Shown here: one piece after another, positions 17,008 to 25,560 of the stretch
Layout: every line of letters begins with the position of its first letter
How positions within the stretch are numbered: position 1 is the stretch's first letter
Source of the DNA: Arthrobacter gandavensis
GTDB lineage: Bacteria; Actinomycetota; Actinomycetes; Actinomycetales; Micrococcaceae
Assembly (NCBI RefSeq): GCF_015355785.1
Contig: NZ_JADKYW010000003.1
Location: 666,796-730,795, forward strand
Direction: 5' to 3'
Length of the DNA: 64,000 nucleotides
Made by a program: the position numbers and the translations under genes
Notes under the pieces: generated by a model
What the model was told of the DNA's origin: nothing
Seen by the model: only the letters and a program-made list of their open reading frames with translations
Databases searched by the model: none

Positions 17008-17962
17008 TGCTCCGGGACAGCTGGCGCGTCAGCGTGCGGGCCGTGCCGTCGTCGAGCACCAGGTCCGTGATCACGCCGGCGCGCAGGGCTGCGATCAGCC
17101 CGGGCACTTTGTGGTCCCCGGAGACCACGCAGAGCCGGCGGGGAATCCGCTTTAGCTCCTGCGGGGTGGGCCCGGAGGCCCGGCGGTTCAGGCCGATGTC
17201 CGCGTAGCTGCCGTCCTCGCGAAGGAACACCGTGCACACGTCGCCCACCACCCGGTGCGCCGCGAACTCCCGGAACGCGTCCTCGGTGAGGTAGCCGCCG
17301 CTGTATACCTCCGACGGCGAGGGGCCCTCGAACGCACCCACGCTGAACACCGCCAAGTCAGCCTCGGAACGTACCGCCAGCACCCGCCGCACCGTGGATT
17401 CCTGCCACATCAGTTCCCTCGTGCGCTCATGGTCGAAGAAGGCAGGGGCAGGAAACTGGATCAGCGCGGCATCAAAGGAAGCCGCCATCCGCGGCAGCAG
17501 TCCGGGAGAGGCATTCAACTGCGCGGACCGGGCACTGACCGCGCCGTTCATCTGCACCACGGTCGCGTCCCGGGTCAGCTTCGGCTGGAGCGCGGCAGCA
17601 ACCGCCGACGTCGTGGTTCCCCAGGCCACAGCCATGGTCATCCCGTCGGAGAACCAGTCATGGATCAGCACCGCGGCGTGCCTCGCTGCGGAGTCCAGCC
17701 GCTTGGCGTCGGAGGCGGTAGCCGGAGCCGCAGCCAGATAGGCGGTCACTCCGAAGGACTTCTGCAGGATCCGCACCAGTTCACTGCGGGTGTCCACCGG
17801 CGCGGTCAGGGTGATGCGGACGATCCCCCGCTCCCGGGCCGCCTGCAGCATGCGAGAGACGGTAGAGCGGGAGACATTGAACCGTTCCGCGACCGCATCC
17901 ATGGTCGCGCCCTGGACGTAGTACAGCTCCGCTGCCCGGTACAGCTCGGCATCTTCGTGCAT
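16976..17962 (-). CDS. SorC/DeoR-type sugar-binding transcriptional regulator
   Basis: 328 residues. The N-terminal HTH reads ELYRAAELYYVQGATMDAVAERFNVSRSTVSRML. The rest matches the SorC effector domain that binds phosphorylated sugars (AVAWGTTTSAVAAAL; FSVGAFEGPSPSEVYSGG; DIGLNRRASG; VSGDHKVPGLIAALRAG). ATG 17962 is chosen because AAGGGA is 5-6 nt upstream; a longer in-frame start at 17986 is unlikely. It is divergent from glpD, so control of glycerol-3-phosphate use is the simplest inference. Its 3' end overlaps the DUF4166 gene. Confidence 0.87.
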   Translation of the reverse strand: MHEDAELYRAAELYYVQGATMDAVAERFNVSRSTVSRMLQAARERGIVRITLTAPVDTRSELVRILQKSFGVTAYLAAAPATASDAKRLDSAARHAAVLIHDWFSDGMTMAVAWGTTTSAVAAALQPKLTRDATVVQMNGAVSARSAQLNASPGLLPRMAASFDAALIQFPAPAFFDHERTRELMWQESTVRRVLAVRSEADLAVFSVGAFEGPSPSEVYSGGYLTEDAFREFAAHRVVGDVCTVFLREDGSYADIGLNRRASGPTPQELKRIPRRLCVVSGDHKVPGLIAALRAGVITDLVLDDGTARTLTRQLSRSISPGVPPGRV

Positions 17963-18081
17963 GGCTTTCCCTTCGAGTGTGCACATCCGTTCATCTACGT
18001 TGATCGTACTCCCAGCCGAGGCCTATGGTTCGACGAAGACTCCGGGCCAACGGTCCGGCCCGAAAGCGAAAGGCCACCCCC
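17963..18081. promoter_or_regulatory. Divergent control region, SorC-type regulator / glpD
   Basis: 119 nt between the two start codons. It contains a TGTGCACA palindrome (17978-17985), the best operator-like site here, and AAAGG in front of glpD. I could not assign clear -35/-10 pairs. Confidence 0.4.
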
Positions 18082-19818
18082 ATGTCACCTCGCCTGCCCT
18101 CAGCTGGAAACCGCGACGCCGTCCTGGACGAGCTCGCCGACGGTCCCGAACTTGACGTCCTCGTGGTCGGAGGCGGGGTGACCGGCGCCGGTATCGCCCT
18201 GGACGCCGTCTCCCGCGGTCTGCGCACTGCCATTGTCGAAGCCCAGGACTGGGCCGGCGGAACCTCCCAGTGGTCCTCCAAACTGGTCCACGGCGGCCTG
18301 CGCTACCTGCAGCAGCTGGACTTCAAGCTGGTAGCCGAGGCCCTGCGCGAGCGCGAACTGCTGCTCGATTCGCTGGCACCGCACCTGGTCAAGCCCGTGC
18401 CGTTCCTCTACCCCATCACCCACCGCGCCTGGGAACGCCCCTACGTCGCCGCCGGCATCGGCCTCTACGACACCCTCGCGCACGTCGGCGCCAAGAACGC
18501 CACCATGCCGATCCAGCGCCACCTCGGCATGAAGGGCGTCAAGGAGGCCTTCCCCGACGTCAAGGACGGCAGCATGGTCGGTGCCATCAAGTACTGGGAC
18601 GGCAAGGTCGACGACGCCCGCCTGGTCCTGACCCTGGTCCGCACCGCCGCGCGCCTGGGCGCCACGGCCGTTACCCGGGCCAAAGCCGTCTCCTTCCCGC
18701 AGGACGCCTCCGGCCGGGTGTCCGGTGCCGTGATCCGCGACCAGGAGACCGGCCGCGAGCGCACCGTCCGCGCCAAGTCCGTGATCACCGCCACCGGCGT
18801 GTGGACCGAGAAAACCCAGGACCTCGCCGGCGCCGACGGCGGACTGAAGGTACTTGCCTCCAAGGGCATCCACATCATCGTCCCGCGCGAGCGGATCTCC
18901 GGCGAGTCCGGCCTGATCCTGCAGACCGAAAAGTCCGTGCTGTTCGTAATTCCCTGGGAGCGCTACTGGATCATTGGCACTACCGACACTCCGTACCATC
19001 AGGAACTGTCGACGCCCGTGGCCACGAGCGCGGACATCGACTACGTCATTGAGCACGCCAACGTGGTGCTGGACAAGCCGCTGACCCGCGACGACGTGAT
19101 CGGCACCTATGCCGGCCTGCGCCCGCTGCTGCAACCGGGCACCAAGGGGGACGAGCAGTCCACCAAGATCTCCCGCGAACACACGGTGACCGAGGTGCTG
19201 CCCGGCCTGATCGCGATCGCCGGCGGCAAGCTCACGACGTACCGGGTCATGGCCGAGGACGCCGTGGACCTGGCGCTCGGTGACCGCGCTAGGGAACTGC
19301 CCTCGGTGACCGCCAAGACTCCGCTGCTGGGCGCCGACGGCTACCTGCCGCTGACCCGCCAGGCCGCCGCGCTGGGCGCAAAGTACGGCTGGACCGGGCA
19401 GCAGGTCATCCGGATGCTGGACCGCTACGGCTCCGCCATCACGGAGATCACCGAACTCGTGGACGGGCAGCCCGAACTGGCCGCCCCGCTGCGGGGAGCC
19501 CCTGCCTACCTGCGTGCTGAAATCGTGCATGGCTGCACCCATGAGGGCGCACTGCACCTGGAAGACCTGTTCGACGTTCGTACCCGCCTGACCTGGGAAG
19601 CTCCCAATCACGGCCTGGATGCCGTCGAGGAGATCGCCGACCTGGCCGCCGAAGCCCTGGGCTGGGACCAGGCCCGCCGGGACGCCGAGGTACGGGCCTA
19701 CCGTGCTCGCAGCGAGGCCCAGGACGCCGCCGCTGCGATCGCGGACGAGCACACGGCTGCGACCGTGCGCTCCGAGGTGCCGGGGGTTATCGAGGCCGTG
19801 GCGCACGGCGTGAACTAG
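18082..19818 (+). CDS. glpD: Aerobic glycerol-3-phosphate dehydrogenase
   Basis: 578 residues, the normal GlpD length. The FAD-binding Rossmann motif (VVGGGVTGAGIALDA) is followed by GGTSQWSSKLVHGGLRYLQQ, the GlpD signature, and later by WERYWIIGTTDTPY and IAGGKLTTYRVMAEDAV. The C-terminal helical domain includes VHGCTHEGALHLEDL. It oxidises glycerol-3-phosphate to dihydroxyacetone phosphate at the inner membrane, passing electrons to quinone. ATG 18082 has AAAGG upstream. No glpF/glpK is adjacent; the divergent SorC-type gene is the likely local regulator. Confidence 0.95.
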   Translation: MSPRLPSAGNRDAVLDELADGPELDVLVVGGGVTGAGIALDAVSRGLRTAIVEAQDWAGGTSQWSSKLVHGGLRYLQQLDFKLVAEALRERELLLDSLAPHLVKPVPFLYPITHRAWERPYVAAGIGLYDTLAHVGAKNATMPIQRHLGMKGVKEAFPDVKDGSMVGAIKYWDGKVDDARLVLTLVRTAARLGATAVTRAKAVSFPQDASGRVSGAVIRDQETGRERTVRAKSVITATGVWTEKTQDLAGADGGLKVLASKGIHIIVPRERISGESGLILQTEKSVLFVIPWERYWIIGTTDTPYHQELSTPVATSADIDYVIEHANVVLDKPLTRDDVIGTYAGLRPLLQPGTKGDEQSTKISREHTVTEVLPGLIAIAGGKLTTYRVMAEDAVDLALGDRARELPSVTAKTPLLGADGYLPLTRQAAALGAKYGWTGQQVIRMLDRYGSAITEITELVDGQPELAAPLRGAPAYLRAEIVHGCTHEGALHLEDLFDVRTRLTWEAPNHGLDAVEEIADLAAEALGWDQARRDAEVRAYRARSEAQDAAAAIADEHTAATVRSEVPGVIEAVAHGVN

Positions 19819-19838
19819 CGCCGTGAACTAAGCGATCG

Positions 19839-19859
19839 GCCGGATCCTGCTGATCCGGC
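19839..19859. terminator. Hairpin between convergent glpD and ThDP-enzyme genes
   Basis: GCCGGATC-CTGCT-GATCCGGC is an 8-bp stem with a 5-nt loop. It touches the stop codon of the minus-strand gene. No T tract; a plausible actinobacterial bidirectional terminator. Confidence 0.55.
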
Positions 19860-21547
19860 TAGTGTCCCTTGAAGGCCTCGGCCAGCCACCAGGCGCCGCC
19901 GTCGGACGCAATCTTGGCGTCGATCACCAGCGGTGCGGTGCGCGGGCCGTCCAGCCAGCCGGTTACGGCGGCGAGGTCCGCGCGGGTGCGGACGGTAATG
20001 CCGTCCGCACCGTAGCCGCGGGCGAGAGCTGCAATGTCGGTATCCGGGAAGGTCACGGTTGCCAGGTCCGCCGCTGCTCCGTCGTTCATGGCGCCGTCGC
20101 CGGCAGCACCAAAGTGGTGCACCTCTGCCCCGTAGGCGGCGTCGTTGTAGACGATCACCACGAGCGGCAGGTTCAGGCGTACGGCGGTCTCGAGTTCCGA
20201 GATGCCCATGAGGAATCCGCCGTCCCCGGTGCCCAGGACGGGGAGCCGGTCCGGGCGGGCCAGCGCAGCACCGATGGTGGTGCCCAAACCCAGGCCGACC
20301 GACTGGAAGGCCTGGGTGAAGCAGAAACCAAACTCATCCGGAACTGACAGGTGGGTGGAGGGGTAGCCCATGAAGTTGCCCGAATCCACGGAGACGAGGC
20401 GCTCGGCGGGCAGCAGCGCATCCAGGTCCAGGGTCAGTACCCGCGGGTCGATCCGCTCGGATGTGGAAAGGTCCTCCACCGGCACGTCCTGCCAGCGCGC
20501 ACCTGCGGCGATGCGGGCTGCGGTCTCGGCCGTGCGGTATTTCGCTGCCGGCACGGGCACGGTGGCCTGCAGCTCGGCCAGGACGTCCGCGGCGGTGGCA
20601 GCACAGTCACCGATCACGCCGAGGTGGATTTCCCGGTTGGCGCCGAGCGCCGAATCTTCCAGGTCCACCTGCACCACTACCGCGTCCGGGCTGATCAGCG
20701 TGCCGTGGCGCATGGTCCACATGTTCAGGGTGCAGCCCCAGCCGATGAGCGCATCCGCGTCACGGATCAGGGCCGCCGTCTCCGGAGTGGAGAATCCGCC
20801 GGAGATGCCCAGGTTGAACTCTTCGCCTGCAAACAGACCGTTCGCCACGGCCGAGGTGGCCAGCAGGGCGCCGGACTGGGCGGCAAGGGCCTTGAGCTCG
20901 TCGGCGGCGTGCCGGGCACCGCGGCCGGCGACGAAAACCGGCCGTTTCGCGGTGCTGAGCACGTCCGCAAGCCCGCGCACCAGGATGGGAGCGGGCCTGC
21001 CCGCCCCGGTGGGCGCCACCGGCGGCACCCGGCCGGGCGTACCGGCGGGAACGGGCTGCGCCTGGACGTCCAGGGGAACGCTGAGCACTACGGTGCGGCG
21101 TTCATTCTGCGCGGTCCGGAACGCGCGGACTGTGTCCGCGACGGCGCTCCGGGCTGAGTGCACACGCTCCGGCACCGCCCCCAGGCTGCGGGCCAGCCCG
21201 TCCTGGTCGATCCGGAAGTTTGACCGCACGGCTGAACCGGCGGCGTCGGCGGTCAGGACAATCATTGGTGTCCGGGACTTGGCGGCCTCCCCGATGCCGG
21301 TGGCCGCGTTGGTGAGGCCGCAGCCCTGGTGTGTGGTCAGGATCGAAACCAGCCCTGACATGCGCGAATAGGCATCGGCCATCGTTGCCGCGCCGCCCTC
21401 GTGCCGCGCGGCGGTGAACGGCACGCCGTGCTCCCGCAGCGCGTTGGTCAGGTGGAAGTTGCCGCTGCCCACCACTCCAAAGGCTTGGGCGGCGCCAAGC
21501 TGGGCCAGCGTGCGGCCTATGAGCCCGGCAATGTTCGTCTGGTCCAA
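19859..21547 (-). CDS. Thiamine-diphosphate-dependent enzyme of the acetolactate synthase/decarboxylase superfamily
   Basis: 562 residues in three ThDP-enzyme domains: PYR (FGVVGSGNFHLTNAL; catalytic Glu in ARHEGGAATMADAYSR), a central domain, and the PP domain with the metal/ThDP motif GTGDGGFLM...YNDAAYG. The start is TTG at 21547 with AGGAG 7 nt upstream. Substrate unknown: it diverges from a cyclase-family hydrolase gene, which hints at a small catabolic pathway for a 2-keto acid or cyclic amide. It is one of three such enzymes in this window and all three differ strongly from one another. Confidence 0.85.
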   Translation of the reverse strand: MDQTNIAGLIGRTLAQLGAAQAFGVVGSGNFHLTNALREHGVPFTAARHEGGAATMADAYSRMSGLVSILTTHQGCGLTNAATGIGEAAKSRTPMIVLTADAAGSAVRSNFRIDQDGLARSLGAVPERVHSARSAVADTVRAFRTAQNERRTVVLSVPLDVQAQPVPAGTPGRVPPVAPTGAGRPAPILVRGLADVLSTAKRPVFVAGRGARHAADELKALAAQSGALLATSAVANGLFAGEEFNLGISGGFSTPETAALIRDADALIGWGCTLNMWTMRHGTLISPDAVVVQVDLEDSALGANREIHLGVIGDCAATAADVLAELQATVPVPAAKYRTAETAARIAAGARWQDVPVEDLSTSERIDPRVLTLDLDALLPAERLVSVDSGNFMGYPSTHLSVPDEFGFCFTQAFQSVGLGLGTTIGAALARPDRLPVLGTGDGGFLMGISELETAVRLNLPLVVIVYNDAAYGAEVHHFGAAGDGAMNDGAAADLATVTFPDTDIAALARGYGADGITVRTRADLAAVTGWLDGPRTAPLVIDAKIASDGGAWWLAEAFKGH

Positions 21548-21712
21548 CGTCTGACTCCTGGGATTGCGCGGGCGAGGTCTACCAGAATCCTAGGACCGCC
21601 CAGCCGCCCCGGCCCAAACGGTCCTGCGTCATGTTGCGACCCAGTCGGGCCGCACGGCGGGGTTCCCCGGTATTCTCAGGCAAACGTTTTCACCCTTGGA
21701 CAGGAACCGAAC

Positions 21713-22510
21713 ATGTCTCTTCCCAGCACTGAACCCGGGTTGCTCCAGAGCCTGATTGGGGCGCTCGACGGCGGCGCCCTGGAGGTCGTGGACCTCACCG
21801 CACCGCTTTCCGCAGGAATTCCCACGCTGAAGCTGCCGGACCCGTTCGTGAACCTGATCGATTTCAGCCTGGAGCAGGTCAGCGCCTTCGACGAGCCGGG
21901 CCCGTTCTGGAAGCACAACAACATCCACACCGGCGAGCACATTGGCACCCACGTGGACGCGCCGTCGCACTGGATCACCGGGCGGGACGGGGACGACGTC
22001 TCCCAGATCCCCGTGCGCCGGCTGGTGGGCCCCGCCGTCGTGCTGGATTTCAGTGCCGAGGCAGCCGCGGATCCGGACTTCCTGGTGGAGCCGGAGCACA
22101 TCCAGGCCTGGGAAGCGGAACACGGCTCATTGCCCGGCGGCGCGTGGCTGCTGCTGCGCACCGGCTGGGACAAGTTCATTGACGACGCCGATGCGTTCCT
22201 GAACTTCGACGACTCCGGATCCCACACCCCCGGCATTTCCGCCGCCTGCGCGAAGTGGCTGGCGGAGGAGACCCCGATTGCCGGCCTGGGTGTGGAGACC
22301 GTGGGGATCGACGCCGGTAACGCCGGTGCCTTCGATCCGCCGTTTCCGGCGCACTACTACCTGCTGGGCAACAACAAGTACGGCGTGACGCTGCTGCAGA
22401 ACCTCGCGAAGCTGCCGGCTACGGGCGCCATGGTGGTTGTCTCGCCGCTGAAGATCGTGGGCGGTACCGCCAGCCCGGCCCGGGTTCTGGCAATCGTTGA
22501 GCGGAGATAA
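21713..22510 (+). CDS. Cyclase-family metal-dependent hydrolase (kynurenine formamidase-like)
   Basis: 265 residues. The metal-binding signature HTGEHIGTHVDAPSHW is clear, preceded by VVDLTAPLSAGIPTL, and followed by LLLRTGW and GVETVGIDAGNAGAFDPPFPAHYYLLG. These enzymes hydrolyse formamides or cyclic amides and lactones, or act as isatin hydrolases. AGGA lies 8 nt before ATG 21713. It is divergent from the ThDP-enzyme gene with 165 nt between them, suggesting joint regulation. No kynurenine-pathway genes are nearby, so the formamidase label is structural only. Confidence 0.85.
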   Translation: MSLPSTEPGLLQSLIGALDGGALEVVDLTAPLSAGIPTLKLPDPFVNLIDFSLEQVSAFDEPGPFWKHNNIHTGEHIGTHVDAPSHWITGRDGDDVSQIPVRRLVGPAVVLDFSAEAAADPDFLVEPEHIQAWEAEHGSLPGGAWLLLRTGWDKFIDDADAFLNFDDSGSHTPGISAACAKWLAEETPIAGLGVETVGIDAGNAGAFDPPFPAHYYLLGNNKYGVTLLQNLAKLPATGAMVVVSPLKIVGGTASPARVLAIVERR

Positions 22511-22558
22511 CTCCGTGGAGCGGGAGAAACCCGGGCATCGGGCCGGGGCCGCCTCCGG

Positions 22559-23188
22559 CTAACCGCGGGGCTGGATCTGGGCCAGCAGCTGCTCGAAGGG
22601 CAGCGACTCGTTCGCGTCACGCCGGGGCCGGGAAGCCGGGGCGTCCCCGAGCAGGGTTACCAGTTCCGCCGCGGCACGGCGGACCCGGTCGTCAAGGGCG
22701 GAAACGCCGTCGCTGCCGGCACCCCAGTCATCCGGGGCTGCATAGACGGCGGTGGGCGCCACCCGCGCCCGCAGGTAGCCAAAGAGCGGACGCAGCGCGA
22801 AGTCCAGCACCATGGAGTGCCGGGCACTTCCGCCGGTGGCTGCGGCCAGGACCGGCTTTCCATCTAGGGCGTCCTTATCCATGACGTCGAAGAAGGACTT
22901 GAAGAGGCCGCTCATGGAAGCACTGAAGACGGGGGAAACCGCAATCAGCGCATCGGCGTCGGCCACGTCGTTGAGCAGGGATTCAAGCTTGGGCGCCGCG
23001 TAGCCCGACACCATCGCGTTGGCGATATCCACGGCAAACTCGCGCAGTTCGTAGGTGGTGACAACGACTTCGTGCCCCAGCTCTTCGAGGCGGCCCGTGG
23101 CCGCCGCACCCAGCTGGTCTGCCAGCATTCGACTGGAAGAGGGCACACCCAGTCCGGCGGTTACTGCGACAATCCTGCGTTCGGCCAC
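22559..23188 (-). CDS. NAD(P)H-dependent FMN reductase (CE1759-type)
   Basis: 209 residues, flavodoxin-like fold: VTAGLGVPSSSRMLADQL at the N-terminus for the FMN phosphate loop, ALIAVSPVFSASMSGLFKSFFDV in the middle, and PVLAAATGGSARHSMVLDFALRPLFGYL. The start is GTG with AAGGAAGG upstream. It would supply reduced flavin to a monooxygenase or reduce quinones. No partner oxygenase is adjacent. A 24-nt inverted repeat sits immediately upstream, between this gene and the divergent GNAT gene. Confidence 0.88.
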   Translation of the reverse strand: MAERRIVAVTAGLGVPSSSRMLADQLGAAATGRLEELGHEVVVTTYELREFAVDIANAMVSGYAAPKLESLLNDVADADALIAVSPVFSASMSGLFKSFFDVMDKDALDGKPVLAAATGGSARHSMVLDFALRPLFGYLRARVAPTAVYAAPDDWGAGSDGVSALDDRVRRAAAELVTLLGDAPASRPRRDANESLPFEQLLAQIQPRG

Positions 23189-23210
23189 AACGGCACCTTC
23201 CTTACGTCCA

Positions 23211-23234
23211 ATAGATGCATGCTATTGCATCTAT
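23211..23234 (-). promoter_or_regulatory. 24-nt inverted repeat upstream of FMN reductase
   Basis: ATAGATGCA-TGCTAT-TGCATCTAT: perfect 9-bp arms, 6-nt spacer, AT-rich. It lies 23 nt upstream of the GTG start, where promoter or TSS would be. Likely site for a MarR/TetR-type redox or quinone regulator; none is encoded next to it. Confidence 0.65.
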
Positions 23235-23289
23235 CTCGGCAACGGTGCGTACCCCGCAATAATTCCCTCCCCTGCCTAGGATGAATCCC

Positions 23290-23889
23290 ATGCATGCGAA
23301 TCCGTTCTCCACACCCGCAGTGCTCGAGGGCGGCGCCGTCCGGCTGGAGCCTCTGTCTTTCGAGCACGTCCCGGAGCTGGCTGACGCCGTGAAAGACGGA
23401 GAACTCTGGAACCTCTGGTACACCCGCATTCCCACCCCGGACGGCATGGCGGCGGAGGTGGAATCCCGGCTGCGGCAGCAGGCCGCGGGGAGCATGGCAC
23501 CGTGGGCGGTCCGGCGCCTGGACACAGGTGCACTGTGCGGCATGACCACCTATATGAACATCAAGGCCGAGCACCGCCGGGTAGAGATCGGCTCCACCTG
23601 GCTGGCGGCGGGCGCCCAGCGGACATCCGTCAACGCAGAGGCAAAGTACCTGCTCCTCTCCCGTGCGTTTGAGGACCTGGACTGCATCGCCGTCGAATTC
23701 CGAACCCACTGGCACAACCATGCATCCCGGGCGGCGATCGCCCGCCTCGGCGCCAAGCAGGACGGGGTGCTGCGGTCGAACGAACTGTGGCTGGACGGCT
23801 CCCGCCGTGACGTGGTGGTGTTCTCTATCCTGGACAGCGAATGGTCATCGGTCCGGCTGGGACTGAGGCACCGGCTCGGGCTCCGCTAG
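23290..23889 (+). CDS. GNAT-family N-acetyltransferase (RimJ/RimL-like)
   Basis: 199 residues. The opening VRLEPLSFEHVPELADAV and the later LCGMTTYMNIKAEHRRVEIGSTWLA, AKYLLLSRAFE and RTHWHNHASRAAIARLGAKQDGVLR are typical of RimJ/RimL-type GNATs that modify protein N-termini or small amines. ATG 23290 is preferred to ATG 23281 because AGGA lies 8 nt before it but directly abuts the first. Substrate unknown. It converges with the sortase gene, separated by only 9 nt. Confidence 0.85.
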   Translation: MHANPFSTPAVLEGGAVRLEPLSFEHVPELADAVKDGELWNLWYTRIPTPDGMAAEVESRLRQQAAGSMAPWAVRRLDTGALCGMTTYMNIKAEHRRVEIGSTWLAAGAQRTSVNAEAKYLLLSRAFEDLDCIAVEFRTHWHNHASRAAIARLGAKQDGVLRSNELWLDGSRRDVVVFSILDSEWSSVRLGLRHRLGLR

Positions 23890-23898
23890 CGAAGGCTG

Positions 23899-24546
23899 TT
23901 ACCCGCGCATCGCGGCGTACACAACGTAGTTGTCATCGAACGTTCCCGTCGCGGGGTCGAAACCGTCGCAGGTGATCAGCCGCAGCTCCGCGCCGGCGGT
24001 ATTTCCGTAAACCTCCAGGGTAGGAAAACTGTCCTTGCCGTACTGTTCGGCCCGTTCAACCGTGAACTGCACGGTGGTTCCGTCCTGCCGTCCCACCTCC
24101 ACGACGTCCCCGGGCACCAGGGAGCGCAGGTCCGCGAAGACGCCCGGGCCACCGCCGGTAGCGTTCACATGCCCCAGGAGTACCGCCGGGCCGGGCTGGC
24201 CCGGGGCCGGCGAGCCCGAATACCAGCTGGCCGGAGCTCCCGGGCCTTCCGGCGGAACTTCCAGGGAGCCGTCCTCGCGGAGTCCCAGATGCAGCAGGTC
24301 GCCCTGCGTTCCAGTGGCCGGAATCGCAAGGCTCAGCGGAAGTGGAACCGGTTCGGGAGTTACCGCCCCGGTGCCGGACGGTGCCGGCGCGGGAACAGCT
24401 GCCGCGGACGACGGCGCAGCGGAGGACGCTGAATCCGGTGCCGGGGCCGGGGCCGCCGAGCAGCCACCCAGCACCAGCAACAGGGACACCGCGCAGGAGA
24501 TGAGTCCTGCGCGGTGTCCGCTGTGGATTGCCTGGTGCTTAGCCAC
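23899..24546 (-). CDS. Class F sortase with lipoprotein-type signal
   Basis: 215 residues. A GTG start (24546) overlaps the upstream stop by 8 nt. The N-terminus is a lipoprotein signal ending in LGGC, then a Ala/Pro/Ser linker, then a sortase barrel with the catalytic His in LLGHVNATG and Cys in LRLITCDG, and a C-terminal FDDNYVVYA strand. It would act outside the membrane, covalently anchoring surface proteins. Its overlap with the CHRD-like gene suggests that this is its substrate. After the Cys the sequence reads DPATGTFDDN, with Thr roughly where class F enzymes usually have the catalytic Arg; this needs alignment. Confidence 0.83.
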   Translation of the reverse strand: MAKHQAIHSGHRAGLISCAVSLLLVLGGCSAAPAPAPDSASSAAPSSAAAVPAPAPSGTGAVTPEPVPLPLSLAIPATGTQGDLLHLGLREDGSLEVPPEGPGAPASWYSGSPAPGQPGPAVLLGHVNATGGGPGVFADLRSLVPGDVVEVGRQDGTTVQFTVERAEQYGKDSFPTLEVYGNTAGAELRLITCDGFDPATGTFDDNYVVYAAMRG

Positions 24547-25321
24547 GGGCGCGGCGGCGGGCCAACATGGCTCCGGCCAGGGCCAGCACTCCGGCACCTG
24601 CGCCTGCTGCTGCCAGGGTGGTTCCGTCTACCGCGCCGGCGCCGGTGGCGGTTTCGACGCCGGTGTCAGCACCGCCCTCAGGCATGGCACCCATCTGGGA
24701 GACCGCAACGGTGCCGCAAGCTGCCGGGAGGGTGGCTGCGGCAGGCAGGGACGGGTCCAGGTCTGACATCTTGGCCGCTGCTGCCTCCGGCATCTTCGAG
24801 GGATCCACGCCGTGGACCACAACTACTGCCGTACCGTTCTCGAGCGACTCGGCGGTCTCCGGGTTCACTTCGAAGGTCCGCTCGTAGTTGTACGCAGATC
24901 CGCCCGGGAAACGCTCTACGGCCAGGCCTGAGTCAGCGCTGGTGTCCCCTTCCGTGGTGAGCGAGGTACCGATGTGTCCGTAGAACGGGTGCCCCTCGGT
25001 GGTGTTGACGACGCCGTCGCCGTCGGTATCCGCGTCCATGCCGGGGCAGACGCCCTGCGCGGCAATGTGGATGTGCTGGGCGTGGGGGAAGGGTCCGTCC
25101 ATGAAGGTCTCTGCCGCGCCGGTAACGTTGACCGTCACTTTGGCTTCGGTCCCGTGCACCTCCACCATTGCCTGACCGGTGGTGCCCGAATTGTTCAAGC
25201 TGTTCAGGGTTGCCTGGCCGGACCATGAATCCGGTCCGTGGGCAAGCGCCGGAGTTGTCGAGAGTGCCAGGGCGCCAAGGGCAAGGGTGGGAACGGCGAG
25301 GAGCCGCAGCTTTGTATTCAT
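24539..25321 (-). CDS. Secreted CHRD-like surface protein with C-terminal anchor
   Basis: 260 residues. A Sec signal peptide (LALGALALSTTPALAHG) precedes a CHRD-like domain: SGQATLNSLNNSGTTG, FPHAQHIHIAAQG, FYGHIGTSLTTEG. A DADTDGDGVVNTTEG loop resembles a calcium-binding type-3 repeat. The C-terminus has a hydrophobic helix followed by RRRARG, the layout of a sortase substrate. No LPXTG is present; the nearest candidate is GGADTG or MPEGG just before the helix. AAGGAAA precedes ATG 25321. A SigK-like promoter lies about 45-80 nt upstream. Confidence 0.8.
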   Translation of the reverse strand: MNTKLRLLAVPTLALGALALSTTPALAHGPDSWSGQATLNSLNNSGTTGQAMVEVHGTEAKVTVNVTGAAETFMDGPFPHAQHIHIAAQGVCPGMDADTDGDGVVNTTEGHPFYGHIGTSLTTEGDTSADSGLAVERFPGGSAYNYERTFEVNPETAESLENGTAVVVVHGVDPSKMPEAAAAKMSDLDPSLPAAATLPAACGTVAVSQMGAMPEGGADTGVETATGAGAVDGTTLAAAGAGAGVLALAGAMLARRRARG

Positions 25322-25373
25322 GATCGGTTTCCTTCGTCTGATGAGTCTGCAAATCGGTGTGAATGCAAAGGGA

Positions 25374-25400
25374 GTTCGGAGCCGCGCAGCATCCGGATGG
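25374..25400 (-). promoter_or_regulatory. SigK-like ECF promoter for the CHRD/sortase operon
   Basis: On the minus strand CCATCC (25400-25395) is followed after 15 nt by CCGAAC (25379-25374). From memory, the mycobacterial SigK consensus is CCATCC ... CCGAAT with a slightly longer spacer. sigK itself is divergent from this promoter, and the start codon is about 53 nt downstream of the -10 element. Confidence 0.55.
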
Positions 25401-25560
25401 GTCCGTTTCAGAAAAACTTTTGCCGGCCGGGTGCGTAGCGGAACCGGCTGGCACAGCGGCCTCCCGATATGGCAGAGTTCAGGTCCTGAGCGCGTCTGCT
25501 GACCCCGTAGCGGATGCCGCCGCCGATAGGGCCGTCGAAAGGGATGGGCAGTGCAAGCCG

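Noticed and set aside
17978-17985. TGTGCACA near glpD as a copy of the mms-type motif
   Set aside because: Lacks the N3-spaced second half-site; eight bases are too few to call.
18100-19806. 568-residue minus-strand open frame opposite glpD
   Set aside because: Antisense shadow: low-complexity composition, while glpD is complete and motif-rich.
25381-25410. Plus-strand SigK autoregulatory promoter at GCATCC
   Set aside because: The CATCCGGATG core is palindromic so a -35-like hexamer appears on both strands, but no CCGAA-type -10 follows on the plus strand.
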